NCBI RefSeq assembly: GCF_034931305.1
Contig: NZ_JAYGHY010000001.1
Coordinates: 62,001-126,000 of the forward strand
Source: Cyanobium gracile_A
GTDB taxonomy: Bacteria; Cyanobacteriota; Cyanobacteriia; PCC-6307; Cyanobiaceae
Length of the DNA stretch: 64,000 bases
Direction of reading: 5' to 3'
Positions within the stretch are counted from its first letter, which is position 1. Every line of letters begins with the position of its first letter. This document shows, piece after piece, positions 51,759-60,164 of this stretch. Made by a program: the position numbers and the translations under genes. The notes beneath the pieces are model-generated. The model made no database searches. It saw only the letters and a program-made list of their open reading frames with translations, and was not told the origin of the DNA.

Positions 51759-52073
51759 ATGGTTTCCGCCCATCCCGGATCCGGCCTCCGGCCCCTGCCC
51801 GTGCTGCTCTCCCTGGCGGGTTCGGCGCTGCTGCTGGCCGGCCTGCCCGCCCGGGCCCAGGGCCTCAACAACATGCGCGACCAGCTGATCATTCACTACT
51901 GCACCCTGGCGGTGAACGCCGACTTCGCCAAGGCAGGCAAGACGGTGCCGGCGGGCCTGGCGACGGACACCTGCACCTGCGTGGCCCAGCAGGTGAACGC
52001 CCGGGCCTCCATTGCCCAGGCCGAAACCATCTGCAAGCAGCAGGCGTTGGGCAAGTACAACCTCAGTCCCTGA
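51759..52073 (+). CDS. Small secreted cysteine-containing protein
   Basis: A 104-residue protein with a signal peptide (hydrophobic about residues 13-30, cleavage near ARAQG). The short mature domain has four cysteines: HYC, TCTC and IC. The helical, Cys-paired pattern suggests two disulfides. The start at ATG 51759 gives the best signal. It ends 11 nt before the convergent RNase gene. I do not recognise the family; similar short secreted proteins are common in picocyanobacteria. Confidence 0.7.
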   Translation: MVSAHPGSGLRPLPVLLSLAGSALLLAGLPARAQGLNNMRDQLIIHYCTLAVNADFAKAGKTVPAGLATDTCTCVAQQVNARASIAQAETICKQQALGKYNLSP

Positions 52074-52084
52074 ATCAGGATGGC

Positions 52085-54124
52085 CTAGGGGCCAGCCGTG
52101 AAGCGCAGCAGGTCCCGCAGGGAATCCACCTGCTGCAGCCGCACCAGCAGCGCGTCGCCGGGGCCGGGATCGCCATGGCAGTCGGCGGCCAGGTCCATGG
52201 CCAGATCGGGGAGATGCACCAGGCCGAGCCGGTCCTGCGGTCGCAGCCAGCGCAGGAACAGCGCCGGCCACTGGTGCTGCTCCTGCGCCTCGAACCACAC
52301 CTGCTGCCAGTGGCGCTGGTCCTCCCGGGCGATCTGCAGGCCCTGGCGGATGGCCCCCTCCAGCTCCGCCAGCAGCGCCCCCAGCTCGGCCTCATCCAGC
52401 ACCGGCTGCCCCTGCTGGTGAGCCAGCAGCTGACGCTGCACCAGCAGGTCGTTGTAACGGCGGATCGGTGAGGTGGCCTGCACGTAGCAGGGCAGGCCGA
52501 GGGAAAAGTGGGGAGCCGGAGTGGTGCCCAGAAGGCCCCGGCTGAGGCAGCGCTTGATGGCGGCATGGCGTACCGGGCCGGCCGGCAGGCTCGCGAGCTC
52601 CGCCTCAGGCGGCAACTCCGCCGCCAGCTGGCTGCGGTAGGGCAGGGCCAGGTCCTGCTCCTGCCCGTGGCTGGCGATCACGGCCCCGGCCAGAATCATG
52701 GCCTCAGCCACCATCGTCCGTGACGGCGAGGGTTCGGTGATCTCCAGCTGGGCCCCCAGCTCGTCGCAGCGGATCCGGCCCTCAGGCTGATCCAGGTTGA
52801 GCGCCCCCCTGGCCAGCCGCCAGCGGCGCCGCTGCTCCATCAGGGAGTGGATCTCCTCGAGGTAGCGCTCCTGGGGCGGGGCCAGCTCGATCAGTTCATC
52901 GGCATCCGCATAACTCAGCCGATAGGCGGGCCGCACCCAACTGGGTTCCAGCCCGTGGCCCGCGACCGCGCCGTCGCCCGTCAGCTCCACCCACAGGCTC
53001 AGGGCCGCGCTGCGCTGGCCCATGCGCAGGCTCATCGGGCCGGTGCTGAGCACCTCGGGGAACATCGGCAGCGGCCCCCGGGCCAGGTAGAGACTGCTGG
53101 CCCGGCGCCGGGCTTCGGTGTCGAGGGGGCTGTCCGGTGCCACCAGCCGTCCCGGGTCGGCGATGTGGATCCACAGCCGCGGGGTACCGTCGGCCCTGCG
53201 TTCCAGGGAAAGGCCGTCATCGATGTCGCGGGTGTCCGCATCGTCGATGGTGACGGTGTGCAGGCCAGTGAGGTCGCGGCGGCACTCGTCTCCCGGCAGG
53301 GTGCTGGTGGCCAGCTGGGCCAGCCGCTGGGCTTCGGCCTCGAGTTCCGCTGTGAAGCCGGCCTGCCAGGTGGTGTTCTCCAGCGAGGGGAGGTGGTGCC
53401 GCTCCCACTGGCCCAGATCCACCAGCAGGTGCCGGATCGGCGAGGCTTCCATCGGGCAGTGGGCCGCCTGCAGGGCGCGATGCAGCTCATCCGGCAGGGG
53501 GCGGCTGGTGTCGCCGCTGGCCCACTCCCGCAGCAGGGACAGGTGTTGGCACTGCTCAGGCTCGAGCTGCTGTGCGTCGATCGGCTGGCGCTGGCGCAGG
53601 GCGTCCTGCCACTGGCGCCGGCGCCGCTCGGCCAGGTGCTGGCGGCGGGCGTCCCGACGCAGCCGCCTGACATCCACCAGCGGCCGGGCCTCCACCTGCT
53701 GCTGGCGCCAGCGGAACAGGGTTTGGGGGCCCTGCAGCCACAGCCAGCAGGCGGCTCTCTGGCTCGGGTCGCTGCCGTCGCCGATCAGGTCGACGAAGTC
53801 TTCCAGCGCAAGAGGCACCGGATCCGCCAGCAACAGCAACCAGGCGGCAGCCAGCTCCCGGGGGCTGGGGGCGGCCTGCAGCAATGACTCCTGGCTCAGG
53901 CCCCAGGGGGGCTGGGACAGGCGGGAGGGGGGCGGTAGGTCGCCCGGCAGGGCGGCCAGCAGATCGAGCTGACGCACCCCCCGCTGGACGGCCTTGGCCT
54001 CGAAACCCACCTTGAGATCGAGACGCGTACCCTTCTCGGCCACGACGACCGCCAGCAGGCTGCGGCTGTCGTCGTGGAGGCCGACCAGGTCACCCGGCGT
54101 GAACCGACGCGAGGCGGCGGGCAA
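52085..54124 (-). CDS. Exoribonuclease II/R family protein (RNB domain)
   Basis: A 3'-5' exoribonuclease of the RNB family, 679 residues. The catalytic acidic block DDADTRDIDDGLSL is near residue 305, and the downstream TSPIRRYNDLLVQRQLL block is conserved. The N-terminal 200 residues replace the usual cold-shock domains and are poorly conserved, and the C-terminal S1-like part is short. This shape is typical of the cyanobacterial/chloroplast RNB enzyme. The start is TTG 54124, one nucleotide after the rpsR stop, so it is coupled to ribosomal proteins S18 and L33. An alternative internal start cannot be excluded. Confidence 0.9.
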   Translation of the reverse strand: MPAASRRFTPGDLVGLHDDSRSLLAVVVAEKGTRLDLKVGFEAKAVQRGVRQLDLLAALPGDLPPPSRLSQPPWGLSQESLLQAAPSPRELAAAWLLLLADPVPLALEDFVDLIGDGSDPSQRAACWLWLQGPQTLFRWRQQQVEARPLVDVRRLRRDARRQHLAERRRRQWQDALRQRQPIDAQQLEPEQCQHLSLLREWASGDTSRPLPDELHRALQAAHCPMEASPIRHLLVDLGQWERHHLPSLENTTWQAGFTAELEAEAQRLAQLATSTLPGDECRRDLTGLHTVTIDDADTRDIDDGLSLERRADGTPRLWIHIADPGRLVAPDSPLDTEARRRASSLYLARGPLPMFPEVLSTGPMSLRMGQRSAALSLWVELTGDGAVAGHGLEPSWVRPAYRLSYADADELIELAPPQERYLEEIHSLMEQRRRWRLARGALNLDQPEGRIRCDELGAQLEITEPSPSRTMVAEAMILAGAVIASHGQEQDLALPYRSQLAAELPPEAELASLPAGPVRHAAIKRCLSRGLLGTTPAPHFSLGLPCYVQATSPIRRYNDLLVQRQLLAHQQGQPVLDEAELGALLAELEGAIRQGLQIAREDQRHWQQVWFEAQEQHQWPALFLRWLRPQDRLGLVHLPDLAMDLAADCHGDPGPGDALLVRLQQVDSLRDLLRFTAGP

Positions 54125-54125
54125 C

Positions 54126-54347
54126 TCAGCCTTCGGGATTCACGAAGGGCAGCAGGGCCACGATCCGGGCTCGCTTGACGGCATTGGTGAGATCGCGCTG
54201 CTGCTTGGCCGTCAGGCCGGTGAGCCGACGGGGCAGGATCTTGCCGCGCTCGGTGATGAACTTCTTGAGCAGATCGACGTCCTTGTAGTCGATCGGATCA
54301 CCGGGCTTGATCGGCGACAGGCGCTTCTTGAAGAAGGAACTGGACAT
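54126..54347 (-). CDS. rpsR: Small ribosomal subunit protein bS18
   Basis: A 73-residue ribosomal protein with the bS18 core: [34 protein letters not shown], and the final [17 protein letters not shown] 54347. It lies 89 nt downstream of rpmG and immediately upstream of the RNase gene on the minus strand. The order rpmG-rpsR-RNB is familiar in cyanobacteria and some plastids. Confidence 0.98.
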
Positions 54348-54436
54348 GGGAACGGACGGGGGGAACGAAAGGAGGAAACTGCCGCTGCAGGGTCCGGAAA
54401 ATGGTCAGGAGAAAAGCTTCCGCGAGGAAAGCAAAC

Positions 54437-54631
54437 TCACTTGATCTCCTTGTGGACGGTGGAGGCGTTGCAGTGGGGGCAGAACTTCTTGAGTTCAATC
54501 CGTTCGGTGGTGTTGCGGCGGTTCTTCTGGGTCGTGTACCGGGACACGCCAGGGGACCGCTTGGCGGGGTTGGACCGGCATTCGGTGCACTCGAGGGTGA
54601 TCACCAGCCGGACGCCCTTGTTCTTGGCCAT
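54437..54631 (-). CDS. rpmG: Large ribosomal subunit protein bL33
   Basis: A 64-residue zinc-ribbon ribosomal protein. Two CxxC pairs (CTEC and CPHC) mark the zinc-binding C+ form. Other family blocks are GVRLVITLEC and RYTTQKNRRNT. ATG 54631. First gene of the rpmG-rpsR-RNase unit and divergent from pheT, whose start is 112 nt away. Confidence 0.98.
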   Translation of the reverse strand: MAKNKGVRLVITLECTECRSNPAKRSPGVSRYTTQKNRRNTTERIELKKFCPHCNASTVHKEIK

Positions 54632-54743
54632 GGAAGGACGTTGCGCCGCGTATGCGTTGCAGGGAGACGATTCAGCACCATACCTCCCGGTGGGACAGGT
54701 CTCGATCGCTTCCTAAGGTGGATGGCTGCTGTGCAACGGTCCG

Positions 54744-57203
54744 ATGCTGGTTTCGCTCCAATGGCTCCGGGAGCTGGTCAGCGTTGAACCGGCTTGTCTT
54801 GAGCCTGGGCATCTGGCGGAGCGCCTCTCGATTGCCGGCTTCGAGGTGGAGGGCATCGAAGATCTGGCGGCCCGGGCGGCCGGTGTGGTGGTGGGCCACG
54901 TGGTGCAGCGCGACCCCCACCCGAATGCCGACAAACTCAGCGTCTGCAAAGTGGACGTGGGGGATGGCGAGCCCCTTCAGATTGTCTGTGGCGCCCCGAA
55001 TGTGCGCCAGGGTCTGCATGTGCCCGTGGCCCTGGTGGGCAGCACCCTGCCGGCGGTGGGGCTGACGATCAAACCGGCCGAACTGCGGGGGGTGGCCAGC
55101 AGCGGCATGATCTGCTCCCTGCGGGAGATGGGCCTCGACGACGGCAGCGACGGCATCGCCGAGCTCGACAAGCTGCTGGCTGCCGTGCCCCCCCTGGGGA
55201 CAGCTGTGGGCCCTCTGCTGGGCCTGGATGACCAGGTGCTGGAGCTGGCGATCACCGCCAACCGGCCCGATGGCCTGTCGATGCGGGGGATCGCCCGGGA
55301 AGTGGCGGCCCTCAGCGGCGGCAGCACCACCTTCCCCGCAGCGGCGCCCGTGGTGGCGGCCGAGCCCCTGGCGGCAGCGGCGGCCGACCTGGCGGCCATC
55401 GAGGCGGGCGGGCTGTTCAGCCTCACGGCCCTCAGCGGTGTGCGGGTGGGCCCTTCGCCGGACTGGCTGCGCCAGCGCCTGGAGCGGGCTGGTGTGCGCC
55501 CCATCAACAACGTGGTCGACATCACCAACCTGGTGATGCTGGAAACGGGCCAGCCCCTGCACGCCTTCGACCGGGATCGACTCGCAGCGCTCACGGGCAG
55601 CACTCCCGAGCCGGCCAGCATCGGCCTGCGCCAGGGCCGCAGCGGTGAGGCCTTCGTGGCCCTCGATGGCCAGGAGCGAACCCTGGGCGACGAGGCCCTG
55701 GTGGTCACCTACGCCGACCATCCGATCGCCCTGGCCGGGGTGATGGGGGGGCTGGGTGAGGCCGTCACCGAAGCCACTGGCGCCATCTGGCTGGAGGCGG
55801 CGGTGTTTGCCCCCCAGGCCGTGCGGCGCTCGGCCCGCAGCGTCGGGCTGCGCACCGAAGCCTGCAGCCGTTTCGAGAAGGGGGTACCGCGGGAGATCAC
55901 CCTGGCTGCCGCCGACCGTGCCGTGGCTCTGCTGCAGGAGCTGAGCGGAGCCCGGCTGGAGGGGCGCTGGCTGCATCAGAAAGAAAAGGCAGCCCAGCTG
56001 CCCCTGGGGCTGCGGCGCGATGCCCTCCACAACCTGCTCGGTCCGGTGCTGCTGGCGGACGGCGAGGAGCGGGATCTCGATGACGGACGCATCAGCGCCA
56101 CCCTGGAGGCCCTCGGCTGCGTGCTGGAGGACGACGAGGAGGGCTGGCAGGTGCAGGTGCCGGCGGAGCGGGCCATGGACCTCAAACGCGAGGTGGACCT
56201 GATTGAGGAGGTGGCGAGGCTGGTGGGCTACGACCACTTCGCGTGCCATCTGCCCGATCCCCTGATCCCCGGCGGCCTCGAACCGGCCCAGCAGCTGGAG
56301 CGGCGCCTGCGGCGGGCCCTGTGCGCGGCGGGGCTGCAGGAGGTCGTTTCGCTGTCTCTGGTTTCGGCAGCCACCGATCGGGTTCCCCTGGCCAATCCGC
56401 TCCTGGCCGACTACGGCCACCTGCGCGACAACCTGCACCAGGAGCTGCTCCAGGCCGCCCGGCGCAACCTGCAGGCCTCCCTGCCAGGGTTCTGGGGCTT
56501 TGAAATCGGCCGGGTGTTCCCGGGGGGCGCGGCCAGCGGTGAGGCACGCCACGCCGAGCGCACCTTGCTGGTGGGCGTGATCGCCGGGGAGCGGCGCGGC
56601 GAACGCTGGCGCAGCTCCGGCAAGCCCACCCCCCCCGACTACTTCCAGGCCCGTGGGGTGCTGCAGGCCGGTCTTGAGCCTCTGAGGTTGCCCTTGGAGG
56701 ATCGTCCCCTGACCGACGCGCCTCTGCTGCACCCGGGGCGGGCCGCCCAGCTGGTGGTGGAAGGCAAGTCCGCAGGCTGGTTTGGCCAGCTCCACCCGGC
56801 TGAGGCCGAAGCCCTCGATCTCCCCTCGGCCACCTACGTGTTTCAGCTGGAGCTGGAGCCGCTGCTCAGCGCCGGCACCCGCCGCAACCGCTGGCAGCCG
56901 GCCTTCCGCCCCTTCGCCACCGTGCCGGCCTCGGAGCGCGATCTCGCCCTTGTCGTTCCCACCGACACCAGCGCCGCCGCCCTGCTGGCGGCGATCCGCA
57001 AGGCGGGCAAGCCCTTGCTGGAGCAGGCTGAACTCGTTGATCGCTACGAGGGCGCCCAGGTGGAGGCCGGCCGCTGCAGCCAGGCCTTCCGGCTGCGCTA
57101 CCGCGACAGCGCCCGCACCCTCACCGACGAGGAGGTGGAGGCGGCCCATGGCCGGGTGCGCGACGCCCTCGAGCGCCAGTTCGGGGCCGAACAGCGCCGT
57201 TAG
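54744..57203 (+). CDS. pheT: Phenylalanine--tRNA ligase beta subunit
   Basis: The beta subunit of PheRS, 819 residues. From the N-terminus: the MLVSLQWLRELV start, an EMAP-like tRNA-binding domain (about 40-150, with LSVCKVDVGDGEPLQIVCGAPNV), B3/B4 editing region with NNVVDITNLVMLETGQPLHAFD, B5 domain, catalytic-like core, and a C-terminal anticodon-binding FDX-ACB domain (RPFATVPASERDLALVV). The stop overlaps the rlmD stop as TTAG. The alpha subunit pheS is not in the window. Confidence 0.97.
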   Translation: MLVSLQWLRELVSVEPACLEPGHLAERLSIAGFEVEGIEDLAARAAGVVVGHVVQRDPHPNADKLSVCKVDVGDGEPLQIVCGAPNVRQGLHVPVALVGSTLPAVGLTIKPAELRGVASSGMICSLREMGLDDGSDGIAELDKLLAAVPPLGTAVGPLLGLDDQVLELAITANRPDGLSMRGIAREVAALSGGSTTFPAAAPVVAAEPLAAAAADLAAIEAGGLFSLTALSGVRVGPSPDWLRQRLERAGVRPINNVVDITNLVMLETGQPLHAFDRDRLAALTGSTPEPASIGLRQGRSGEAFVALDGQERTLGDEALVVTYADHPIALAGVMGGLGEAVTEATGAIWLEAAVFAPQAVRRSARSVGLRTEACSRFEKGVPREITLAAADRAVALLQELSGARLEGRWLHQKEKAAQLPLGLRRDALHNLLGPVLLADGEERDLDDGRISATLEALGCVLEDDEEGWQVQVPAERAMDLKREVDLIEEVARLVGYDHFACHLPDPLIPGGLEPAQQLERRLRRALCAAGLQEVVSLSLVSAATDRVPLANPLLADYGHLRDNLHQELLQAARRNLQASLPGFWGFEIGRVFPGGAASGEARHAERTLLVGVIAGERRGERWRSSGKPTPPDYFQARGVLQAGLEPLRLPLEDRPLTDAPLLHPGRAAQLVVEGKSAGWFGQLHPAEAEALDLPSATYVFQLELEPLLSAGTRRNRWQPAFRPFATVPASERDLALVVPTDTSAAALLAAIRKAGKPLLEQAELVDRYEGAQVEAGRCSQAFRLRYRDSARTLTDEEVEAAHGRVRDALERQFGAEQRR

Positions 57204-58570
57204 CGGCGTTCCAGGGCCGCCAGGGCCTCCACATGGCTGGTGTTGGGGAAGAAGTCGATGGGTTGCACCCAGTTCAGCCGGTAGACACCGGAAGCACACA
57301 GCTGGGCCAGGTCGCGGGCCAGGGCGGCCGGATCACAGCTCACGTAGGCGATACGGCTGGGTGGGGCCGCCAGGATCGCCGCCGTGGCGGCCGGGCTGAG
57401 TCCCTTGCGCGGTGGATCCAGCACCAGGGCCTGCATGCCCTGCAGCCGCTCCTCCAGCACCAGGGGCACGTCGGCCTGATCAAACTGCGCCCGACCCTCC
57501 AGTTCATTGGCGGCGGCGTTGAGCCGGGCCATGGCAACGGCGCGGGGATGCAGCTCCAGTCCGGTGACATGCCAGCCGGCGGCGGCCAGGGGCAGGCTGT
57601 AGGTGCCGATGCCGCAGTAGGCGTCCAGCAGGGAAGCATCGCCCGGCCCGGGGCCGAGGGCCTCCATCAGATGGGGCACCAACCGTTCGGCCTGGCGCGT
57701 GTTGACCTGGAAGAAGGTGTCGGCGGCGATGCGGAAGCGCAGGCCTGAGAAGGTTTCATTCAGCCAGTCCCTGCCACGGATCACCCGCGTCTCGTCCCCC
57801 ATCAGCCGATTCGTCGGCCGGGGTTGGAGGTTGAGGCAAACGCCCACCAGTTCCGGCCATCGCTGCCGCCAGGCGTCGGCCAGGGTCTCAAGGCCCGGCA
57901 GCTCGTCATGGCTGCTGATCAGGGTGAGCAGCAGCTCGCCGGTGGCGGCCCCCACCCGCAGGCCCAGATGGCGCAGGCCAGGGCCGTCCTCGGCCTCGAG
58001 GTCACCGCCATGGCGATCGATCGGCCAGTCGCTGGCTTCCAGATCGGCCTTGAGCGGCGCGATCATGGCGTCGATGCGGGGGTCGAGCACTGGACAGCGG
58101 GCCATGTTGACGATCCGATGCGAGCCGCGCCGGTAGTAGCCGGCCCGCAGGGTGCCGTCGCCGCTGCGCTCCAGGGGAATCAGCGCGCGGTTGCGGTAGC
58201 CCAGGGTGGGGTCGGCCGCCAGCAGGGGGCGCACCGGCGCGTTGAGGCCGCCGATGCGCTGCAGGGTCTGCTCCAGGCTGCGTTGCTTCCACTCGGCCTC
58301 GGCGGCGTCGTTGAGGGGCTGCAGGCTGCAGCCGCCGCAGTTGTCGGCAAGGATGCAGGGGGGACGCCGGCGGTCTGGGGAGGGCGTGAGCACGCGCTGC
58401 AGCTGACCCACCAGATGGCGGCGGGCCACCACCTGCAGGCGCACCTCCACCGTGTCCCCGGGGAGAGCGCCGCTGACGAACACCACCTGGCCGTCGTGAC
58501 GTCCCACCCCCTGGCCGTCGTGGCCGAGATCAGTGATCTCCATCTGCAGCTTTTCGCCCACCGAGGCCAT
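57200..58570 (-). CDS. rlmD: 23S rRNA (uracil-5-)-methyltransferase, RlmD/RumA family
   Basis: Makes m5U in 23S rRNA. It has 456 residues. A TRAM domain is at about 5-60. The 4Fe-4S ligands are Cys72, Cys78, Cys81 and Cys159. The SAM motif is LDAYCGIGTYS, LDPPRKGL follows, and the catalytic nucleophile is Cys412 in YVSCDP. All key residues are present. RlmD is preferred from the Cys spacing, but RlmCD-type specificity for two sites is possible. It converges with pheT, their stops overlapping. ATG 58570, divergent from apcD. Confidence 0.92.
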   Translation of the reverse strand: MASVGEKLQMEITDLGHDGQGVGRHDGQVVFVSGALPGDTVEVRLQVVARRHLVGQLQRVLTPSPDRRRPPCILADNCGGCSLQPLNDAAEAEWKQRSLEQTLQRIGGLNAPVRPLLAADPTLGYRNRALIPLERSGDGTLRAGYYRRGSHRIVNMARCPVLDPRIDAMIAPLKADLEASDWPIDRHGGDLEAEDGPGLRHLGLRVGAATGELLLTLISSHDELPGLETLADAWRQRWPELVGVCLNLQPRPTNRLMGDETRVIRGRDWLNETFSGLRFRIAADTFFQVNTRQAERLVPHLMEALGPGPGDASLLDAYCGIGTYSLPLAAAGWHVTGLELHPRAVAMARLNAAANELEGRAQFDQADVPLVLEERLQGMQALVLDPPRKGLSPAATAAILAAPPSRIAYVSCDPAALARDLAQLCASGVYRLNWVQPIDFFPNTSHVEALAALERR

Positions 58571-58692
58571 GTGCGATCCGCACCACTGCTGCGACCCTAT
58601 CGGGGGTCGTGCAAAGGGGCGTTACACCTTGCGCCCGAAGCCCGGGCTGGGGCTCCGGCCTCGATAGGATTCGCCGGACTGTGGTCGCTGCT

Positions 58693-59187
58693 ATGAGCGT
58701 CGTTCGCGATCTGATCCTCCAGGCCGATGATCAGCTCCGCTATCCAACGGGCGGCGAGCTGCGCGCGATGGTGGAGTTCCTTAGTGGGGGAGCCCGCCGG
58801 CTGAGTGTCGTCAGGGTGCTGACCGACAACGAGAAGAAGATCATCGCCGAGGCCTCCAAGCAGCTGTTCCTGCGCAACCCGGACTACGTGGCCCCCGGCG
58901 GCAACGCCTTCGGACAGAAGCAGCGGGCCCAGTGTCTGCGGGACTACAGCTGGTACCTGCGGCTGGTCACCTATGGAATTCTGGCCGGCAGCACCGAGCT
59001 GATCCAGGAGATCGGCGTGGTGGGTGCCCGGGAGATGTACAACAGCCTGGGCGTCCCCCTGCCCGGCATGGTGGATGCGATGCGCACCCTCAAGGAGGCG
59101 TCCCTGGTGTTGCTGGGCGGTGAGGAAGCCACCTTGGCCGGCCCCTACTTCGACTATCTGATCCAGGGGCTGCAGACCTCCACCTGA
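58693..59187 (+). CDS. apcD: Allophycocyanin-B alpha chain (phycobilisome terminal emitter)
   Basis: A terminal-emitter subunit of the phycobilisome core that helps pass energy to photosystems, especially PSI. It has 164 residues, with globin-like helices and the phycocyanobilin-binding Cys81 in RAQCLRDYSWYLR. The N-terminus MSVVRDLILQADDQLRYPT and the region GVVGAREMYNSLGVPLPGMVDA match ApcD, not ApcA or ApcF. ATG 58693. It is monocistronic, with a strong intrinsic terminator about 95 nt after the stop. The host therefore makes phycobilisomes. Confidence 0.95.
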   Translation: MSVVRDLILQADDQLRYPTGGELRAMVEFLSGGARRLSVVRVLTDNEKKIIAEASKQLFLRNPDYVAPGGNAFGQKQRAQCLRDYSWYLRLVTYGILAGSTELIQEIGVVGAREMYNSLGVPLPGMVDAMRTLKEASLVLLGGEEATLAGPYFDYLIQGLQTST

Positions 59188-59281
59188 TCGATCCGATCGT
59201 CTCATTCTGGTCTCCTGGCGGGTCTGAGAATCTGTCCAGCCTGAGACAGCTGAACCGGGGATTCAACGCTCCCCTCCCCTG

Positions 59282-59313
59282 CCCCATCACCGCCGTGACG
59301 GGGATTTTCTTTT
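59282..59313 (+). terminator. Rho-independent terminator of apcD
   Basis: Nine-nt arms (CCCCATCAC and GTGACGGGG, one A-C mismatch) flank a CGCC loop. The second arm is followed by A and then a T-rich run (TTTTCTTTT). Placed about 95 nt after the apcD stop in the right direction. This is the best canonical terminator in the window. Confidence 0.85.
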
Positions 59314-59774
59314 GGGCGCTTCCCCGAGAGGACGGGTGTCCTGATGCGCAGGCACGGACCATCGACGGAGCAACGCCTCTGCGACATCAGATCTCCCAGA
59401 TGAGACACGCCTGAAGTCTCATGCTGCGACCCGAACCAGTCAGCCGAGGTTTTCTGATCCGCGGGATTCCGGTTGCTTCACGCGTTGACTGTTCATGGCG
59501 TTGGTGTTGAGCGGCTTGCCTGACCGAAGGGCTGTTCGGGTGGTCGACGAGGAGCCCGCCGCCTCGCGCGGCAGGGAAGCCCGTTGCGGCTCCGCAGGTA
59601 TCCCATATGAGTCGCACACCGTGTCCTATCTCAACTCCCATCCTGGAATGTTGACACCCATCGGGCTCGTCCTGAACGGTCTGACGGACGACCCAGGCCG
59701 CCGATGCCTCCCCTCCTGGGGGTCCGTCGAGCGGCTTCCGAGGTGATCAGCCACTTCAGGCCACGACATGGCGC

Positions 59775-59803
59775 TGCGTATCTGTGTCAAAGACAGATAC
59801 GCA
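59775..59803. other. Perfect 11-bp hairpin in non-coding DNA
   Basis: Arms TGCGTATCTGT (59775-59785) and ACAGATACGCA (59793-59803) are exact complements with a 7-nt loop GTCAAAG. No T-tract follows on either strand, so it is not a standard terminator. It could be part of a small RNA, a protein-binding palindrome, or a remnant of a small mobile repeat. A second copy was not found in this window. Confidence 0.6.
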
Positions 59804-59960
59804 ATCATTCAGAACTCTCTTGTGTACTGCACCATCAGGCGATGTCCAAGCTATGGACAGGGCCTGGGAGGGATGGCCAGGGCCCTACCGCCAACGCCAT
59901 TCGCGCACCAAGGCATGGAGGCTCAGGCCATCACCTTCGACAACTCAAATCGAGGAAAAA

Positions 59961-60029
59961 ATGCTGTATCAGAGAGACCAGCTGCGTCTCATTACGAGGC
60001 TATTCATCAGTCTTAGGTGGTTCGCATGA
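59961..60029 (+). CDS. Possible 22-residue small protein
   Basis: ATG 59961 is preceded by GAGGAAAAA, a good ribosome binding site at suitable spacing, in an AT-richer patch. The 22-residue product is MLYQRDQLRLITRLFISLRW followed by Phe-Ala, amphipathic and basic. There is no homology that I recognise. The strong ribosome binding site is the only support, so confidence is low. Confidence 0.2.
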   Translation: MLYQRDQLRLITRLFISLRWFA

Positions 60030-60080
60030 GACCGATGGGGTTCGCAGGGTGACGCAACATAATCTCTGCTGACCCACAGT

Positions 60081-60110
60081 GGACTACCTGCTGGACTAGG
60101 CATAGGACTA
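60081..60110. repeat. Three GGACTA units at 12-nt spacing
   Basis: GGACTA occurs at 60081, 60093 and 60105, exactly 12 nt apart, with differing 6-nt spacers. It lies just beyond the 3' end of the RHH-J-domain gene. It could be an iterated protein-binding site or a decayed minisatellite. There are too few units to rule out chance. Confidence 0.4.
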
Positions 60111-60164
60111 GAGTGAGATAGCCGATAGAGAGATACGGACGGATCATCGGCGCGGTTTCAGACC

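Larger units (their letters stand above)
59188..60164. other. Gene-poor region of about one kilobase downstream of apcD
   Basis: No convincing long coding frame is seen between apcD and the RHH-J-domain gene, which is unusual in this dense window. The region holds the apcD terminator, a perfect 11-bp hairpin at 59775-59803, an imperfect hairpin near 59863-59884, a short frame with a good ribosome binding site at 59961-60029, and three GGACTA repeats at 12-nt spacing at 60081-60110. Open frames up to about 80 codons exist but look like chance or decayed coding. A small RNA or a gene remnant is possible. Confidence 0.6.

Noticed and set aside
54672..57299. An 875-codon open frame on the minus strand opposite pheT
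   Set aside because: pheT on the plus strand has all expected domains; the antisense product is low-complexity and unlike any family.
59495..59746. An 83-codon frame in the non-coding kilobase
   Set aside because: It has no ribosome binding site, no recognisable motif and spans composition that does not look coding.
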